Shown here one piece after another: positions 41,551-54,890 of a DNA stretch of 64,000 nucleotides. The position numbers were made by a program, and so were the translations under genes. The stretch is from Acanthacorydalis orientalis (Eukaryota; Arthropoda; Insecta; Megaloptera; Corydalidae), in the NCBI GenBank assembly GCA_034766995.1, contig CM068319.1, forward strand, positions 24,503,959 to 24,567,958, read 5' to 3'. A model generated the notes under the pieces. The model did no database searches. It worked only from the letters and a program-made list of their open reading frames with translations, and had not been told where the DNA came from. Each line of letters starts with the position of its first letter. Positions within the stretch are counted from its first letter, which is position 1.

Positions 41551-42669
41551 CATAAAATATTATAAAGTGTATATAAGCAAAATCATTTTTTTAAACTATT
41601 CAAAAAAAAATGTCTTTTAAAATCAATAGAAAATATAAAGCAAATGTGTTTTCGAATTACTTCAGCAGAAACATTTTCATAAAATTTTAATCCAGTTTCT
41701 GAATTTATGACGGGATAATTTTGAACTTTAAATAACTTTGACATTTAAAAAAAACATTTACGTGTAACTCAATTCAAACACTTCTATATGTAGTTTATTT
41801 TTTCATATTTGTACGTTGTTATATTCGCATATAAGTGACCTCTATTTTTCCTTACATTAACCCTGGAAAACTAATCTCTTTTTATGAACATACGTGTATG
41901 TGGAAAAATCAGAGTTAGTTTTATAAGATTAAATAAATATTGTGGCTACGTAAGCGATATTATTTAATAACGAATATGACTATATTGTTTTATTAAAGGC
42001 AAATACATTACTCTAACATCGACAATTTAGAACAGAAGGTTACTAATTTCAGTAACAATAAAAATATCCAGAGATAGATCCACTAAACAGACAATTGTAA
42101 TAACAATAAAAACATATAATTTGAATATTGTGAATGTCACATTACATCTACTCGAAAACTAGAATACATTTTAATATACCAATGATGAATTCCAATGAAT
42201 CTATTTTTATTCACAAGGTTATTAATTCTAGTCCGGCTCGTAGCTAATACTCATATTTCATGTTCTTGCGGTTTGTTACACTTAAATCAAAATATTGGCA
42301 TTATTTGTAAAAACAAATCAAGGATCTGTTTTCAATAAACTATAATGCAATATATTTACTGATGGTCGAACAAAAGTTTGTGTAAAAAATATACGCTGCT
42401 TATACCGTAAACAAAATTACAAATACACAATGGCTTAGTGAGGGTCATCGCATTTGTAAGGAATATAACTTTCTTCGTAATTCCGTTCTCAATTATTTTT
42501 CAAGGTAGAAATTATACTAATGCATGTTTTATCCAATTAACAAAAATTTAGTACAACTATACATATACATATATATATATTAGTAAAAAAACTGGAATTT
42601 TATACATAATTTGTATATGGATAAACAGCAGGCTGATTGGTTTTATTTTATTGTAACAATCAACAAAAG

Positions 42670-42725
42670 GTTTAAATCTATACTGTACTACTTTTTAGTT
42701 TAAATCCATACTATACTACTTTTTA
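42670..42725. repeat. 28-bp tandem duplication
   Basis: Two adjacent 28-bp units beginning GTTTAAATCTATACTG and GTTTAAATCCATACTA and both ending TACTACTTTTTA, with two mismatches. A recent local duplication. Confidence 0.75.
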
Positions 42726-42824
42726 TGAATGGTATTTTATTTTGATAAACTTTTACTTTTAAAATTTTAAACAGAAATTTATACTATTATAAAAGTATAT
42801 ACATACATAATACATATGACACAA

Positions 42825-42863
42825 ACACACACACATACAAAATATATATATATATATATATAT
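42825..42863. repeat. (CA)n and short (TA)n
   Basis: ACACACACACATAC followed after 6 bp by 24 bp of TA. Confidence 0.85.
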
Positions 42864-43930
42864 AAAGCTAAAAAGTAACGTATATATTTTATGCTAAAAC
42901 TACTTTTTACGGGAAAAAATATACACTTAAATGCAAGTAATTTTTTATTCAATGATTACTATGAAAGGTTGAACATTACATAATGACTTTTTTTAATATT
43001 TCTGAAAACATAAAAAATTTAAGAACATTTTTCAAAATGCATCATTGTTCTCATTAATGATAAATGTTGAAATAAACAATCAATATATTTAATGATTAAT
43101 GAATTTTGAGTATAAAATATAAAATTGTTTGCATTTTGCAAGTAACAAAAATGTGTTCATTCTCAAATTTGCTAGTAGCATTTTGAGATATTGTTATAAA
43201 CTTGTTTAAAATTATGATTATTCCAAAAATATTCATAAATTAATCACCTTAACCCAAATTATAAAACATACACTTCATTTTTTTTAGAAGCGACGAATGA
43301 ATATTACACATAACAGCTGTGTTTGATTGAAAATTCATAACAAATTAACAAAATAAAATATATAAATATTTTTAAATCGCCGACATCGTTTAATTTTGAA
43401 AATAGGACTAAATGAAAAACATTTTTCAAAACAAAACAACAACAAAAAGTATTAAATATGAAATCGAAAAACATAACGTTATTATTAACTGGAAAACAAA
43501 AGTATTATAATTGATGTTTTACTGCCATTTCCATACATAAACAACAAATAAGGAACAGATAAAAAACGAGCACAACAGTAGAAATTGATTTTAATGATAT
43601 TGGTTTTTCAATTAAGAAAATATATAGCACATTCCCAAAACAACAATGTACCCACCGATACAACTGATGAAACAATTTTGTTACCAATATCTTAATCGAT
43701 TGAAAAGAAAGTATATGTATTCCACTGACAAAACAATATCTTTAACAGGAAACATTTGTGTAGAATGAGGAAATTTTAGGACATTTTCGAACGATGTATG
43801 TAATAACAATACAAATAAATAATTTACATTTGACTGAAATGAAAGTTATTGCTATTGTTTTTAGTTTAAACAATATTCTTTATATAAGATAATAAAAATA
43901 AATATATTGCATTGCAATTTTTATTACATA

Positions 43931-43933
<3 letters not shown>

Positions 43934-43987
<54 letters not shown>
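43934..43987. repeat. (TA)n
   Basis: About 54 bp. It abuts the palindrome at 43987-44007. Confidence 0.93.
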
Positions 43988-43991
<4 letters not shown>

Positions 43992-44007
43992 TCAAATTTT
44001 GATAATT
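43987..44007. repeat. 21-bp perfect palindrome
   Basis: AATTATCAAA and TTTGATAATT arms around a single T. Confidence 0.8.
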
Positions 44008-44819
44008 ATTGATGTAGGGATATTAAAAATATATTTTAATTGAAATTTACATTTCTTTTATACAACTCAAACGGTTAGATTTTATTATAAATAAATAAAA
44101 CATTTTTAAATACAATTGTTATCAAAACGTAAAACAAAATAAAAAAGAGTTAAACGAGATGAAATTATTTAAGAATAACATCAAGTAAGTACGAGAAAGT
44201 TAAATAAGTCAAGTGTAAAAGTAAAAGTGCAAAAACACAAATAAGAAACTACATTTATCTACATATTCTACTCTGTTCTGATTACAAGTTGTAATTATTT
44301 TCATTATTAAAAATATTTTATATAATCATACGTATAAATTCCAAATCGTATTACAGAAATAGATTTTACAAAATGAGAACAAGCTGATGTGTAAAAAAAA
44401 TTATTTTCAAAATTAAACTTTTACGTTTACGAAAAATAAATCATTAAACTATTGTTTCGATTACAAATTTAATTTTATTTACTGTAATATAGAAAATTAC
44501 TCCCTACTAGCACCAGCCACCACATTCTGCTTACCATTTTCGCCATTCTGCCTTGTAATAAAGCTGTTTGGCTTTGCAAGTTCTGTTTCCAAATTATACA
44601 CACGATGTGCTTTCGCTGCATCAACTTATCTCAATCAGTATAAATTTTAATTAAACATCATATACTTTGTCGAACACAAGGATAGTAACATTATTCCAAT
44701 TATATTGGCAATAAATTACGGTTGAAATGGATATACACATATTGTTTATTAATTAATATCTTCATCATACTGATACACGTATAACTAATATTAATAGTAA
44801 CACACTAAAATTACAAATG

Positions 44820-44839
44820 GGTGTGTGTGTGTGTGTATG

Positions 44840-44901
<62 letters not shown>
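44820..44901. repeat. (GT)n-(TA)n
   Basis: 17 bp of GT, TATGTATG, then about 57 bp of TA. Confidence 0.93.
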
Positions 44902-44902
<1 letters not shown>

Positions 44903-45181
44903 GCACAGACACATTCGACAACAAATATATAATTTATTTTTTTAAAAAAAAAACTGTAATTTTATTCAATTACGGCATGATTAAATGTAAAATATGCCAT
45001 TTCAAAATCAAAAAAGTTTGATTTTCTAAATAGTCTTTATCATCATTATTATTATTTTAATAATACGAATTAGAAATAATGCATGGTTTAAAAATGTAAA
45101 TAACAATATAAACAGATTTTATAGTACTGATGTATTTTTATTATTAAACTTTTTTCCTTATGACGTTTGTTTTATTCTGTA

Positions 45182-45193
45182 GTGTGTGTGTGT

Positions 45194-45262
<69 letters not shown>
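45182..45262. repeat. (GT)n and (TA)n
   Basis: 12 bp of GT, then 66 bp of TA. Confidence 0.93.
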
Positions 45263-45265
<3 letters not shown>

Positions 45266-47059
45266 ACACTGCACAGTTTTCTTTTTTATTTAAATGATTG
45301 CTTACGTTTTCAAAGGTTTATATTTTAGCAAAAACAATATTTTAAGAACATTACTTGATATTTACAAACTTATTTTAAGATATATACTTATAATTTCTAA
45401 TTAAATAGCACTATATGGTTAATTCACACGCCAGAATACTTAAAAGGCACATTTCTTATTAATATGAAACTTATTTCTGTACGCATTGTACGATTTTAAC
45501 TGAATATAATTTAGCACATCAGGATCAACGTCTACAGTGAATAACAAATTATGCTGTATTTGAAATTTTTCAAAATAGATATTTAAAAATATCAAACAAA
45601 TTAACAGAACAGTATCGAAATTTAGTAATAAGAATGTTGATCAATAATGATCGACTTTTAATAACATAATTCAACAGGAATCACTTTAAACATTTCACGA
45701 ACAGTCAGACATTTGAAAAGAAACATACGGTTTACATCAACGTGCACACAGTTTTCTTAATGAACTATTTTAAAATATAAACTGTAAGATACTTAAAGTA
45801 CAATAAAAAATTTAAAGTACATTTAAAATACAATACTGTAAGCTGGTAGAAAATATAACGAACTATATATATTTTTTACTGATGATTCAAAAAGTCGTAA
45901 AAGTAAACTATTTTTACTAACGTTCTAATTATCTACTTAACGTATGTGTATGATTCACCTCACAGACGTGCTTCGGTTGTCCAAATTTTATCTGACAGAT
46001 AACCGAATTTTGGAGAATGCAAGTCAGTTCACAGAATCCATAAAACATTATTTCTGTTCGTATTGTTAATCTCTTTTGTAATGGTACAAAATATATGAAT
46101 ATAGCATTAATGTTTCTCTTTCTATATAGATTAACTTCGGTTTTAGTTTTAAACCAAATATGTTTCATTTGAAATAGAAAAAAATATTTAAAAATATGCT
46201 TGAAAAGTGTATACATATTTAAATAATATTTTTTTAAAATATTTCAATAGGTGTCGTTTAAAATCTGTTCATAATTAAAATGTTTACTTGGATAAAAAAA
46301 CTACTAAGAAAATGTTTATCATATTGAAGAAATAATCAGTGAAAAATGAAAATAGTGTTGTCAAATTTCATATTGATGAAATAACTGTAAAATATAATTA
46401 TAAAATTTATAAACAATTTAAACATAATGGCAAAATATTCCATTTAGTTATAACAAAATTCATATCTTACATGAACTGATTAATATTTTAAAATAATATT
46501 AAGTTTATTCATTAGAAAATTTTACAAAAAAAAAGTAATACACGTACGATACACTTTTTTAATTTGCAACTGTTCTAAATGTACCACACTTATTTAAAGG
46601 AAGTGTTTTTAAACAAAAATAAACGATTATGACATTACTAAGTAATATTTTCAATTCTAACTACTTAAAAAAACTCGTTGTAAAATTGAAATTTGATATA
46701 TATTCCAATTTATAAACAAAAATTATTACTTATTTTTTTAAAAAAATTAATGATAAAAACTAAAATACTATTTATTTACTTTCTCAGTAATGTAGCACAA
46801 AAAAATATTTTAATAAAAGCAAATATTGAAACGTATTTTTAAACGACGAAGAAATATGCATTATCTGAACACTGCACTCCGAAATTTATCAAGCATTGTT
46901 CTGCTAACAACTTTTACAAATTTCTACAGAAAATATCTTGACGTTTTTGATGAAAGCGCCAGGCGCCACATAGGCGGCAACAATGTTGAACATCATTTTC
47001 CTTCTAATAAAATCACAATTTAATACTATACATTTATCAACGTTATATTTGTACAGAAA

Positions 47060-47260
<201 letters not shown>

Positions 47261-47545
47261 AATATAGATTGAAAACAACAAGTTTCTTTCTTTCTGCTTG
47301 CTTAAAACAATTACTCATATTTGATTTGATTTCTGGTAATTCCTTTCCAATATTAGATCATTATGAAGGTTATTACAATTTAACTATTAAAACAAATTCA
47401 AAATATTTTCACTCCACTAGAATAAAATAATAGAAGAAATATAAGTTCTTAGAATGATGAAAGTGAGTTTAAGGAAGCAAATGTCCATGAAAATTGTACT
47501 GTCGCTTGTGAATTAATTAAAATAATTAACTTTATATATCTATAC

Positions 47546-47548
<3 letters not shown>

Positions 47549-47624
<76 letters not shown>
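47549..47624. repeat. (TA)n with one TGTG interruption
   Basis: Runs of about 40 and 32 bp around TGTG. Confidence 0.93.
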
Positions 47625-47628
<4 letters not shown>

Positions 47629-48004
47629 AATAGATAATTTCTTCATTTTCCATTTTTTTTATGAAAAATACTATAAATAATTAAATTATTTGTGATATTT
47701 ATTGTGATGAAATGAATTTATGTATTTTGAAAAAGGATCAATTATGAAACTTAAAACGAGGGTCAAAGTTAACCTTAATTTACTTTTAAGTACAATGTTA
47801 AATAGGTTGTACCAGACTAGCGAAAAAGTATTTTCTAATTCCATAGAAACCTGTCTGTATATAATAATGTAAACCATATAGTTCTGATTTGAAATTTTAC
47901 GCTTTGTGTACGTAGGTATTATTAATGATTTCATTATGTACATATTTCATAACACATCATGAAATATAGAAGGTTGTCATATACAAGAATGTATTGAGAT
48001 GAAT

Positions 48005-48725
48005 AATATACGTAGCTAGAGCAGTTCGGTCAATGAGAAATTAAGAGGATTACGGTGACGAATCTCAATAATCCACACATCCAAGGTAAGTAATTCTAAA
48101 ACGCATATCCGGAAGGACGAGGGAGGCACACTGGTGGCCGTTCGCTCGAGATGGCAATCGAGACACACAACACTTGCATGATGAAGTGGGTGTTTTAACG
48201 TCAGCACGTTTGCTACCGCCGAGAACTTGACGTTTATTTACCACCATCGTCGGTCGCATTCTAAACTTTCATATAAAGAGTCAACGTGTGATATAAGAAT
48301 TTAGGTCGTCGCGAAGTGATCGTACAGACTGCAGTAATGTTGTTGCTGTCGAAATTAAACCTCCTATTTTCGATCGTCACGGACATTACTGAGAGCAAGC
48401 TACTTCCACATTATGAATACAATCTACATCCATTCTTGTTACATGCAATTCAGAAACGGCAGCCTCGTGCATTGTTCTGCTTAGGTGTTTCCAAATATTA
48501 ATAAATTGCTGTTCTTGAACTACTTGCTTAATTGTTTGTACGTAGTGAAATCGAATAAATCGCACGGTCGGATCTTACTTCTGGATGATTATCCAATGTA
48601 ATGATGCGAATGGGTCCGTTGGTTCGTTTACAAGCGAAATCAACCAAGACAGTTGTATCTGTTATTTTTCTAGGTATCGGTATTTCGCAATTCAATGTTT
48701 TACTGACATTAAATGTTGCAAACAT
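48005..48725. other. complex patch with a strong plus-strand splice-donor match
   Basis: About 700 bp of higher-complexity DNA. Plus-strand ATCCAAG|GTAAGTAATT at about 48080-48095 is a full donor consensus. Open frames of 60-65 codons occur on both strands (48065-48259 and 48528-48725 minus, 48316-48501 plus), none recognisable. CTCGA/TCGAG arms lie at about 48146-48163. Could be a non-coding exon, an alternative promoter or a decayed insertion. Confidence 0.25.
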
Positions 48726-49154
48726 CTTAATTTTAAACCGATTTCTTTATTGAAATAGTTACGTAATTACATGTGTTTCAATATGCCATAACAATATTTC
48801 ACACTTTTATACAAAAAGTATACGTTTGCTGAAGTAATACAAAAAATACGATATATTTGTCAACTTAATAACTTATAATTAATTAAATCGTCTCCAATTA
48901 ATAATTATTTACATTATTAAATAAGTATATGTTTGTAATTTAACATCAGATTTTATTATATTTTCATGATACGTTGTTTAACGAAATTATTAAACGAAAA
49001 AAATATTAACAAATTAATTAACAAAAAAAGACATTTAAAAAAGAATGTAATCAATACTATGTGGGACGGCGGGTTAATAATAAATATGTCGGGCGCTAAT
49101 GACCTCCGTTGTCGATGCGCCCTTAACTCCCAATAACTAACTAACTAATAATAA

Positions 49155-49159
<5 letters not shown>

Positions 49160-49201
<42 letters not shown>
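49160..49201. repeat. (TA)n
   Basis: About 42 bp, with GTGTG on the left and TTTGTGTGTGTGTC just to the right. Confidence 0.92.
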
Positions 49202-49204
<3 letters not shown>

Positions 49205-50022
49205 GTTTGTGTGTGTGTCAGAAAACGATTAGAAAATTAACACAATTCGAAAATTACAAATTTGAAAATGATTATTTCGAAATATTAGCTTACTTATTGT
49301 CAGAGGGTATCAAACTGACACAATATACTTTTAGTTATATTTGTGTAATTTTTCTAACTTAAAACGTTATTACTTTGTACTCTTTTCTACAATGAAAACG
49401 CCTATTATTAATTTTTCTCATTTTTTATGTGTAATTGTTCTGAATTATCCTACATCCATCAAAAAAAAAAGAAAAAAAAAACTAAAATGAACAAAATGAA
49501 TTTAAAATAGCCTAATTAACAATACAGCTATAAAATGTATGTCTACTTTTCAAATATTTATCGGTTTACTCAAACCTATATAATTCAAAATGTTAGTAAT
49601 ATGCTAAAACGTATCTATGTTGAACTGTCCGTATTTAAAATATAAAAATAATAAAAAATCTTCCATGAAAACTGATGTATATAGTACATTTTAATGTAAT
49701 AATACATTTATGAGAATTTTACGAATAACTATGACCACACCTAGACGTTTCCTTCATTTATCTTCCACACCTACAATGAACAAACAGTAAAGCAACAAAT
49801 AACATAATTGATACAGTCTCTGCGGATCGAATTCATTACAAAACCCATTAGGGATTTAATCATTCAATTTCATATGAATTCCTTTTCAATTAAAATTTCA
49901 CTTTGCATATACATTCAATGCACAAAAACAATGAAATTGTTATTAATATATTATGTACTTAAGAGTAAATAAAATAGTTAGAAAAAGTTCTTTTAAAACA
50001 TTATATGTATAAGAGCAACTAT

Positions 50023-50083
50023 ACATACATATATACATATACATATATATGTGTGTATGTATATGTATATATATATATATATA
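50023..50083. repeat. TACATA/TATG/(TA)n compound
   Basis: Irregular CATATA and GTATG units ending in about 18 bp of TA. Confidence 0.88.
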
Positions 50084-50941
50084 GCGTACATCTGAGCGTA
50101 TAAGGCGACCGTTTAAACCAAAAAAATCTTTAAAAAACAGGGGTGTCGTCCTATACGCCCAATACAAAAACAGAAACTTTAAAATAACACGAATAATTTA
50201 TTGTACTTATATAGAAATTAATTTCTTTATTTTTGAAAAAAAGACGAACTTTGGTATATAACATCAATTCATTGAACAATTGATTTTAAATAAAAAAAAT
50301 AAAAAATAAAGTAGAATACACAGTCATAGTATTCTAGATACTAGGACGTGCACGATGTTTAATACACAGAATGTCAAAACAAGGCGATTCTCCGAATCGA
50401 AAAATGTAATTCCCCTAATTTAGATTTTGGAAATAAAAAAGTATTATAACATGTGAAAGAGGTGTTCGATTTAGAATCGTCTTATATGACCAAAATACGA
50501 TAAATGAATCAATTTTATCTTAAAATTTAAAATAAATTCTACGTGAATACTATATGCAAATCAGTAGATACTGAATCCATACACAACTTTGTTACAGTTG
50601 AACGAAAATACTGAAAACATTTTAGCTACAATCGTAGCAATATTTTTCCATATATAAATGCAGGATTTTCTTGTATTAATAATACTTTACATACACATCT
50701 AAAAGCTACAATAAACCACAACCTCCCTAATTGCAAACCCCATATTATCGATACACCAACACCACAGTTTTTTGTACTGTTTTCAATTTTTAAAGATATA
50801 AATAATTAATATCATGTGGCAATATTTTAATTAGTTTTACCATAAATGAATATTCGTTTATTTCATTCATACATAAATATAAAAAAATATAACCTTTCTC
50901 GAAAAAAATGACACTATTTGTTAAATAAACTTTATATATAT

Positions 50942-50946
<5 letters not shown>

Positions 50947-51001
<55 letters not shown>
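50947..51001. repeat. (TA)n
   Basis: About 52 bp after ACACATACA. Confidence 0.93.
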
Positions 51002-51003
<2 letters not shown>

Positions 51004-51571
51004 CTTTTAAGTTAAAAATTATTACGAAGATCAAAGTTCAGTAAGAATTTAAGACAATTACGTTCATAACGTGGAATCCATCGAAAACTTCAATTTGAAC
51101 ACATGATAGAGAGTGGTCAACTACCCATTATTACATTATGTTTTAAAAACAAAGATCCTTTCTGCGGATTGTTTTGCTTTTTAAATATTTTTTTATATAT
51201 TTATATGTACATTTAAGGATTGTATATATGTACGTGTCCATAAAAAAAAAACACGATTAAGGGTATAATTTTCATCTAGAAATCAATTTGAATTATACAA
51301 AAATTAAATTCACTTAATAATATTATTTAACAGTGAAGTAAACTAATTGAATATTCCGTATAATTTGCATCAAAGGAAACGAATTTAACAATTTATGAAT
51401 ATATTTTAAAAGATTAAAAAAAAAACAATCTTTTGAAATTCCTTTTATATCTTTTTCTATTTATAAAATATAGCGGTGTTAAAAAAAGCAAGTATCAGTT
51501 TACGAAAAATATCAAAATGTAAATGTGTTATGGCATTAACCTATTGTATTATTTACATTATATGTTTACTA

Positions 51572-51574
<3 letters not shown>

Positions 51575-51615
<41 letters not shown>

Positions 51616-51628
51616 ATGTATGTGTGTA
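51575..51628. repeat. (TA)n then TATG/TG
   Basis: 36 bp of TA, then TGTGTATGTATGTGTG. Confidence 0.92.
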
Positions 51629-51760
51629 TTCAGGATATCACGAAATATGTAGTTTAAATTATGTTTATAAAATTTAACACCTATTACTGATATATTTAAT
51701 GGTTAACATCAAAATTAACAATACACAGGCATGCACACACAACACAAATACATAGATACA

Positions 51761-51765
<5 letters not shown>

Positions 51766-51820
<55 letters not shown>
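51766..51820. repeat. (TA)n
   Basis: About 55 bp. Confidence 0.93.
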
Positions 51821-51822
<2 letters not shown>

Positions 51823-52619
51823 ATATGTACATAATTGGGTAAATACCATTAGAAAATTCTTTAAATTTAAAAGAGGTGATATCTGAACATTGTTAAGAAA
51901 ATGAACTGCAGAAAATGATGTAAAGTAAAAAAAAACCCAGTAATAAATCATACAGAAAAACCACCGAGGAAATTTGGTGATTCATATTTAAACTTGAATT
52001 ATAATTTATAACGCTATAATTTTACTAAAACGCTGTAAGATTATCGTTATGAACAATTCTCGATCTTTTTTCTAAAACTTGTATTTCTAGATAGTGATTT
52101 TCTAATGAAACTACTTAAAAATGAAAGTTTTAAATGTGCAGTGCTTTTCAAGTCATATACTGTTAATATTGAAAAATGTAATGAATTACATAACTCAATA
52201 TTAGATCCGTTATAGGAAGTTAAATCGATTCAGTTGTGGGAGTCTGCATCGTATTTGCAGAAAAAGAGAAAGTTTTAAATATACATGTTTCAAATACCTC
52301 ATTTTCTGTACAAAAGAAAACGTTAAATAAATATTTCATTTCCATAAATATTGTATCGAGTTACTTTTTTATTATTTTATGGTATTAATATCTATGATTA
52401 TTTTCAAAGGCAAACTATGATGACTTGATAACATTTACTTTATCAATGTTTAGATTAAATATTCAATTAAATATAAGGTCGTTTTACAATTTTCGTATAT
52501 ATATATATATACGAAAGTAACAACATTCTTATGTATAAATTGTATTCAATAGCTGATACAAATTTGCGATTTTTTTTTAAATAATGATATCGTTTAATAC
52601 AAATATTAAGTATGAAATG

Positions 52620-52810
52620 AACGATAATAAAAGGTTGCCCTTGCTAATATGGGCTAAGCAGTATGGTTTCGAGGCGGACTGGTTTTCTCAAGGACGTTGA
52701 ATAGATATACAGGCAAACACACGCGCTTCTATATCAAAACAGTCAGACGACACGTGCTGTAGAGACATATTCGAATTACGACGATTGCTTTTTGTTACTT
52801 GATATTGTTC
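52620..52810. other. complex patch with a CACGTG E-box
   Basis: Non-repetitive island (GGTTTCGAGGCGGACTGG, CACACGCGCTTC) including GACACGTGCTG at about 52750. No open frame. Candidate regulatory sequence. Confidence 0.2.
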
Positions 52811-52985
52811 TCTTATTATTTTAATGGTCGCCGATTTTCCATTTTAGCTGCTTTATTTGTACTTCTATGCACCCCATTAGTTTGTTTCAATTCAAAAATT
52901 ACCTAACTGATATTTTCTTCTGTACACATACCTCCAATTTACAGTCCACCTCACCCCTCTTTCTCCCTCCGTCACTGTCTTTCCC

Positions 52986-52990
<5 letters not shown>

Positions 52991-53067
<77 letters not shown>
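52991..53067. repeat. (TA)n
   Basis: About 77 bp, preceded by a pyrimidine-rich stretch (CCCCTCTTTCTCCCTCCG). Confidence 0.95.
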
Positions 53068-53068
<1 letters not shown>

Positions 53069-53533
53069 CATTCGTTAAGATAAAATTAAATCAGTTTCAA
53101 TACACGTATTCTAATATACAAGGTTTTAAATAAATGAATAGGTTATGCAATCGCACTAAAATATTAATATTTATTAATTAGGAATAAAACTCGGCGATAT
53201 TTTTGAATTAAAATCGTTTTAATTAAAATTTCAATAAGCAAAAGGGGTATAACTAATAAATCATTCAATTCAAATTAGAAATATTGATTATATTTGAAAA
53301 ATAATTGCAAACATATAATGAACACGATAAATAAATTAGTAATGGTATTGAATATATATGATGACGAATGTAAATTAAAATATTACTTTATAACGAAGAT
53401 TGTAATTCAATAAGAAGCCTCCAATAATCAATAATGTTTAAAAATGCAACTATTTTAGATATCTAATAATATTTTAAATATCCGTAAATAAAATTATTTC
53501 AATATTTAATTTATCAATTCAATGACATATGTA

Positions 53534-53537
<4 letters not shown>

Positions 53538-53614
<77 letters not shown>
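53538..53614. repeat. (TA)n
   Basis: About 77 bp, pure. Confidence 0.95.
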
Positions 53615-53616
<2 letters not shown>

Positions 53617-54539
53617 TGGTATTCATGTATATTGGCAAATATTTATGAATATGTTGAAATTTATACTTAAATACAAATACTGTGTCCCTATTTGTTTAAT
53701 ATTTGAAGTAAAAACCTAATTTTAATTTATTTTATTAATAGATATCAAGTCAAATCACATAGAAATAAAACTTTTTGATAACTAAAGAACATTTAAAAGA
53801 TACATTAAAATCGTAAACATGATTTTATCATTTGTTGATAAGATAAAATATCAGTGAAACTGGACAAAATATCAAAAATATGTTTGTCTATTTTTTGCTA
53901 CTCATTAATTATTGAAAAAATTAAAACAATTGCCGAAGTAAAAAAAAAGAATACTTAAGTAATGAACATATAAAACAAAATAATGCATTTACAATTTAAA
54001 TTGCATTAATTCAATGTATAAATAATATATTGAGTTGCAAATAAATATTGTTTCCTCTCTTCTCTTAATTTAAAAAAAATATTTTACTTTTGTATATACT
54101 TATTTAACATAAAATAATCAGTTCAATTTATTTTTAGTGTATTAAATACAGTTCACTTGCTAACGTGTGTAAAAAATCTCAGAATTGAAACTGTAAAAAA
54201 TCTATAAAAACGTGGTAATCTAGCAATTTTATTTTGTTGTTTAGAAGTAATTTATTGCTATTTACTAATGGCCGGCACGCTTTTCAGTGTTAATCAACAA
54301 AATATAGTTTGACATACAAAATTCACATGTAATAATGTTTAATATTACAATATTAAACTGCATAAACTAACCCTATAACAACATACTACACAAACTACAT
54401 ACTAACAGAGATCATCATACATAGCACAAACACTTTACATAATGATAACATATCTACAGTGAATAAATTTTCAATATCACATCGATTTTCTTTACTTAAA
54501 ATATCAAAATTGCATTTAATATAATAACTTGCTTATAAA

Positions 54540-54890
54540 GGGCAACCTTTTCGACAGGTGTATCCTGAAAGCGTTTTTCTGTTCGAAATTGAAAGGATTT
54601 GAGATGGCAATTTGATCAATTGGAAATACGTGCACTGAATGAGAAATCAATGCTATGATTCAACAAACCAACATAGAATACATCTGCTGTTATTATATAT
54701 TACATAGTCTATGTGTAACAAGCAGTTCGGGGCTGATCAAAGAAGGCGATGGATTTCCGACACACGTGCGTGGGCGCACTTGTTTATTGTGTGAGATAAA
54801 CAAAGTTGAAACAGTTACAATGGCGTTAGTGAAACAAAATCATTTGTTTCTCTGCTGTCGATGCACAATTATAAAACAGACACATTTTTA
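54540..54890. promoter_or_regulatory. candidate intronic enhancer with clustered transcription-factor motifs
   Basis: Within about 70 bp: ATCAAAG (TCF/LEF type, 54736-54742), CACGTG (E-box, 54763-54768), GCGTGGGCG (exact EGR/Zif268-type site, 54768-54776), TGTTTAT (54781-54787) and ATAAACA (54796-54802), an inverted pair of forkhead-type sites. The block is markedly less A+T-rich than its surroundings. A 78-codon frame crosses it (54655-54891) but looks accidental. Motif matches only; activity is inferred. Confidence 0.3.

Noticed and set aside
45929..46216. 95-codon minus-strand frame, Phe/Ile-rich
   Set aside because: No motif, no supporting context, and composition is that expected of A+T-rich non-coding DNA.
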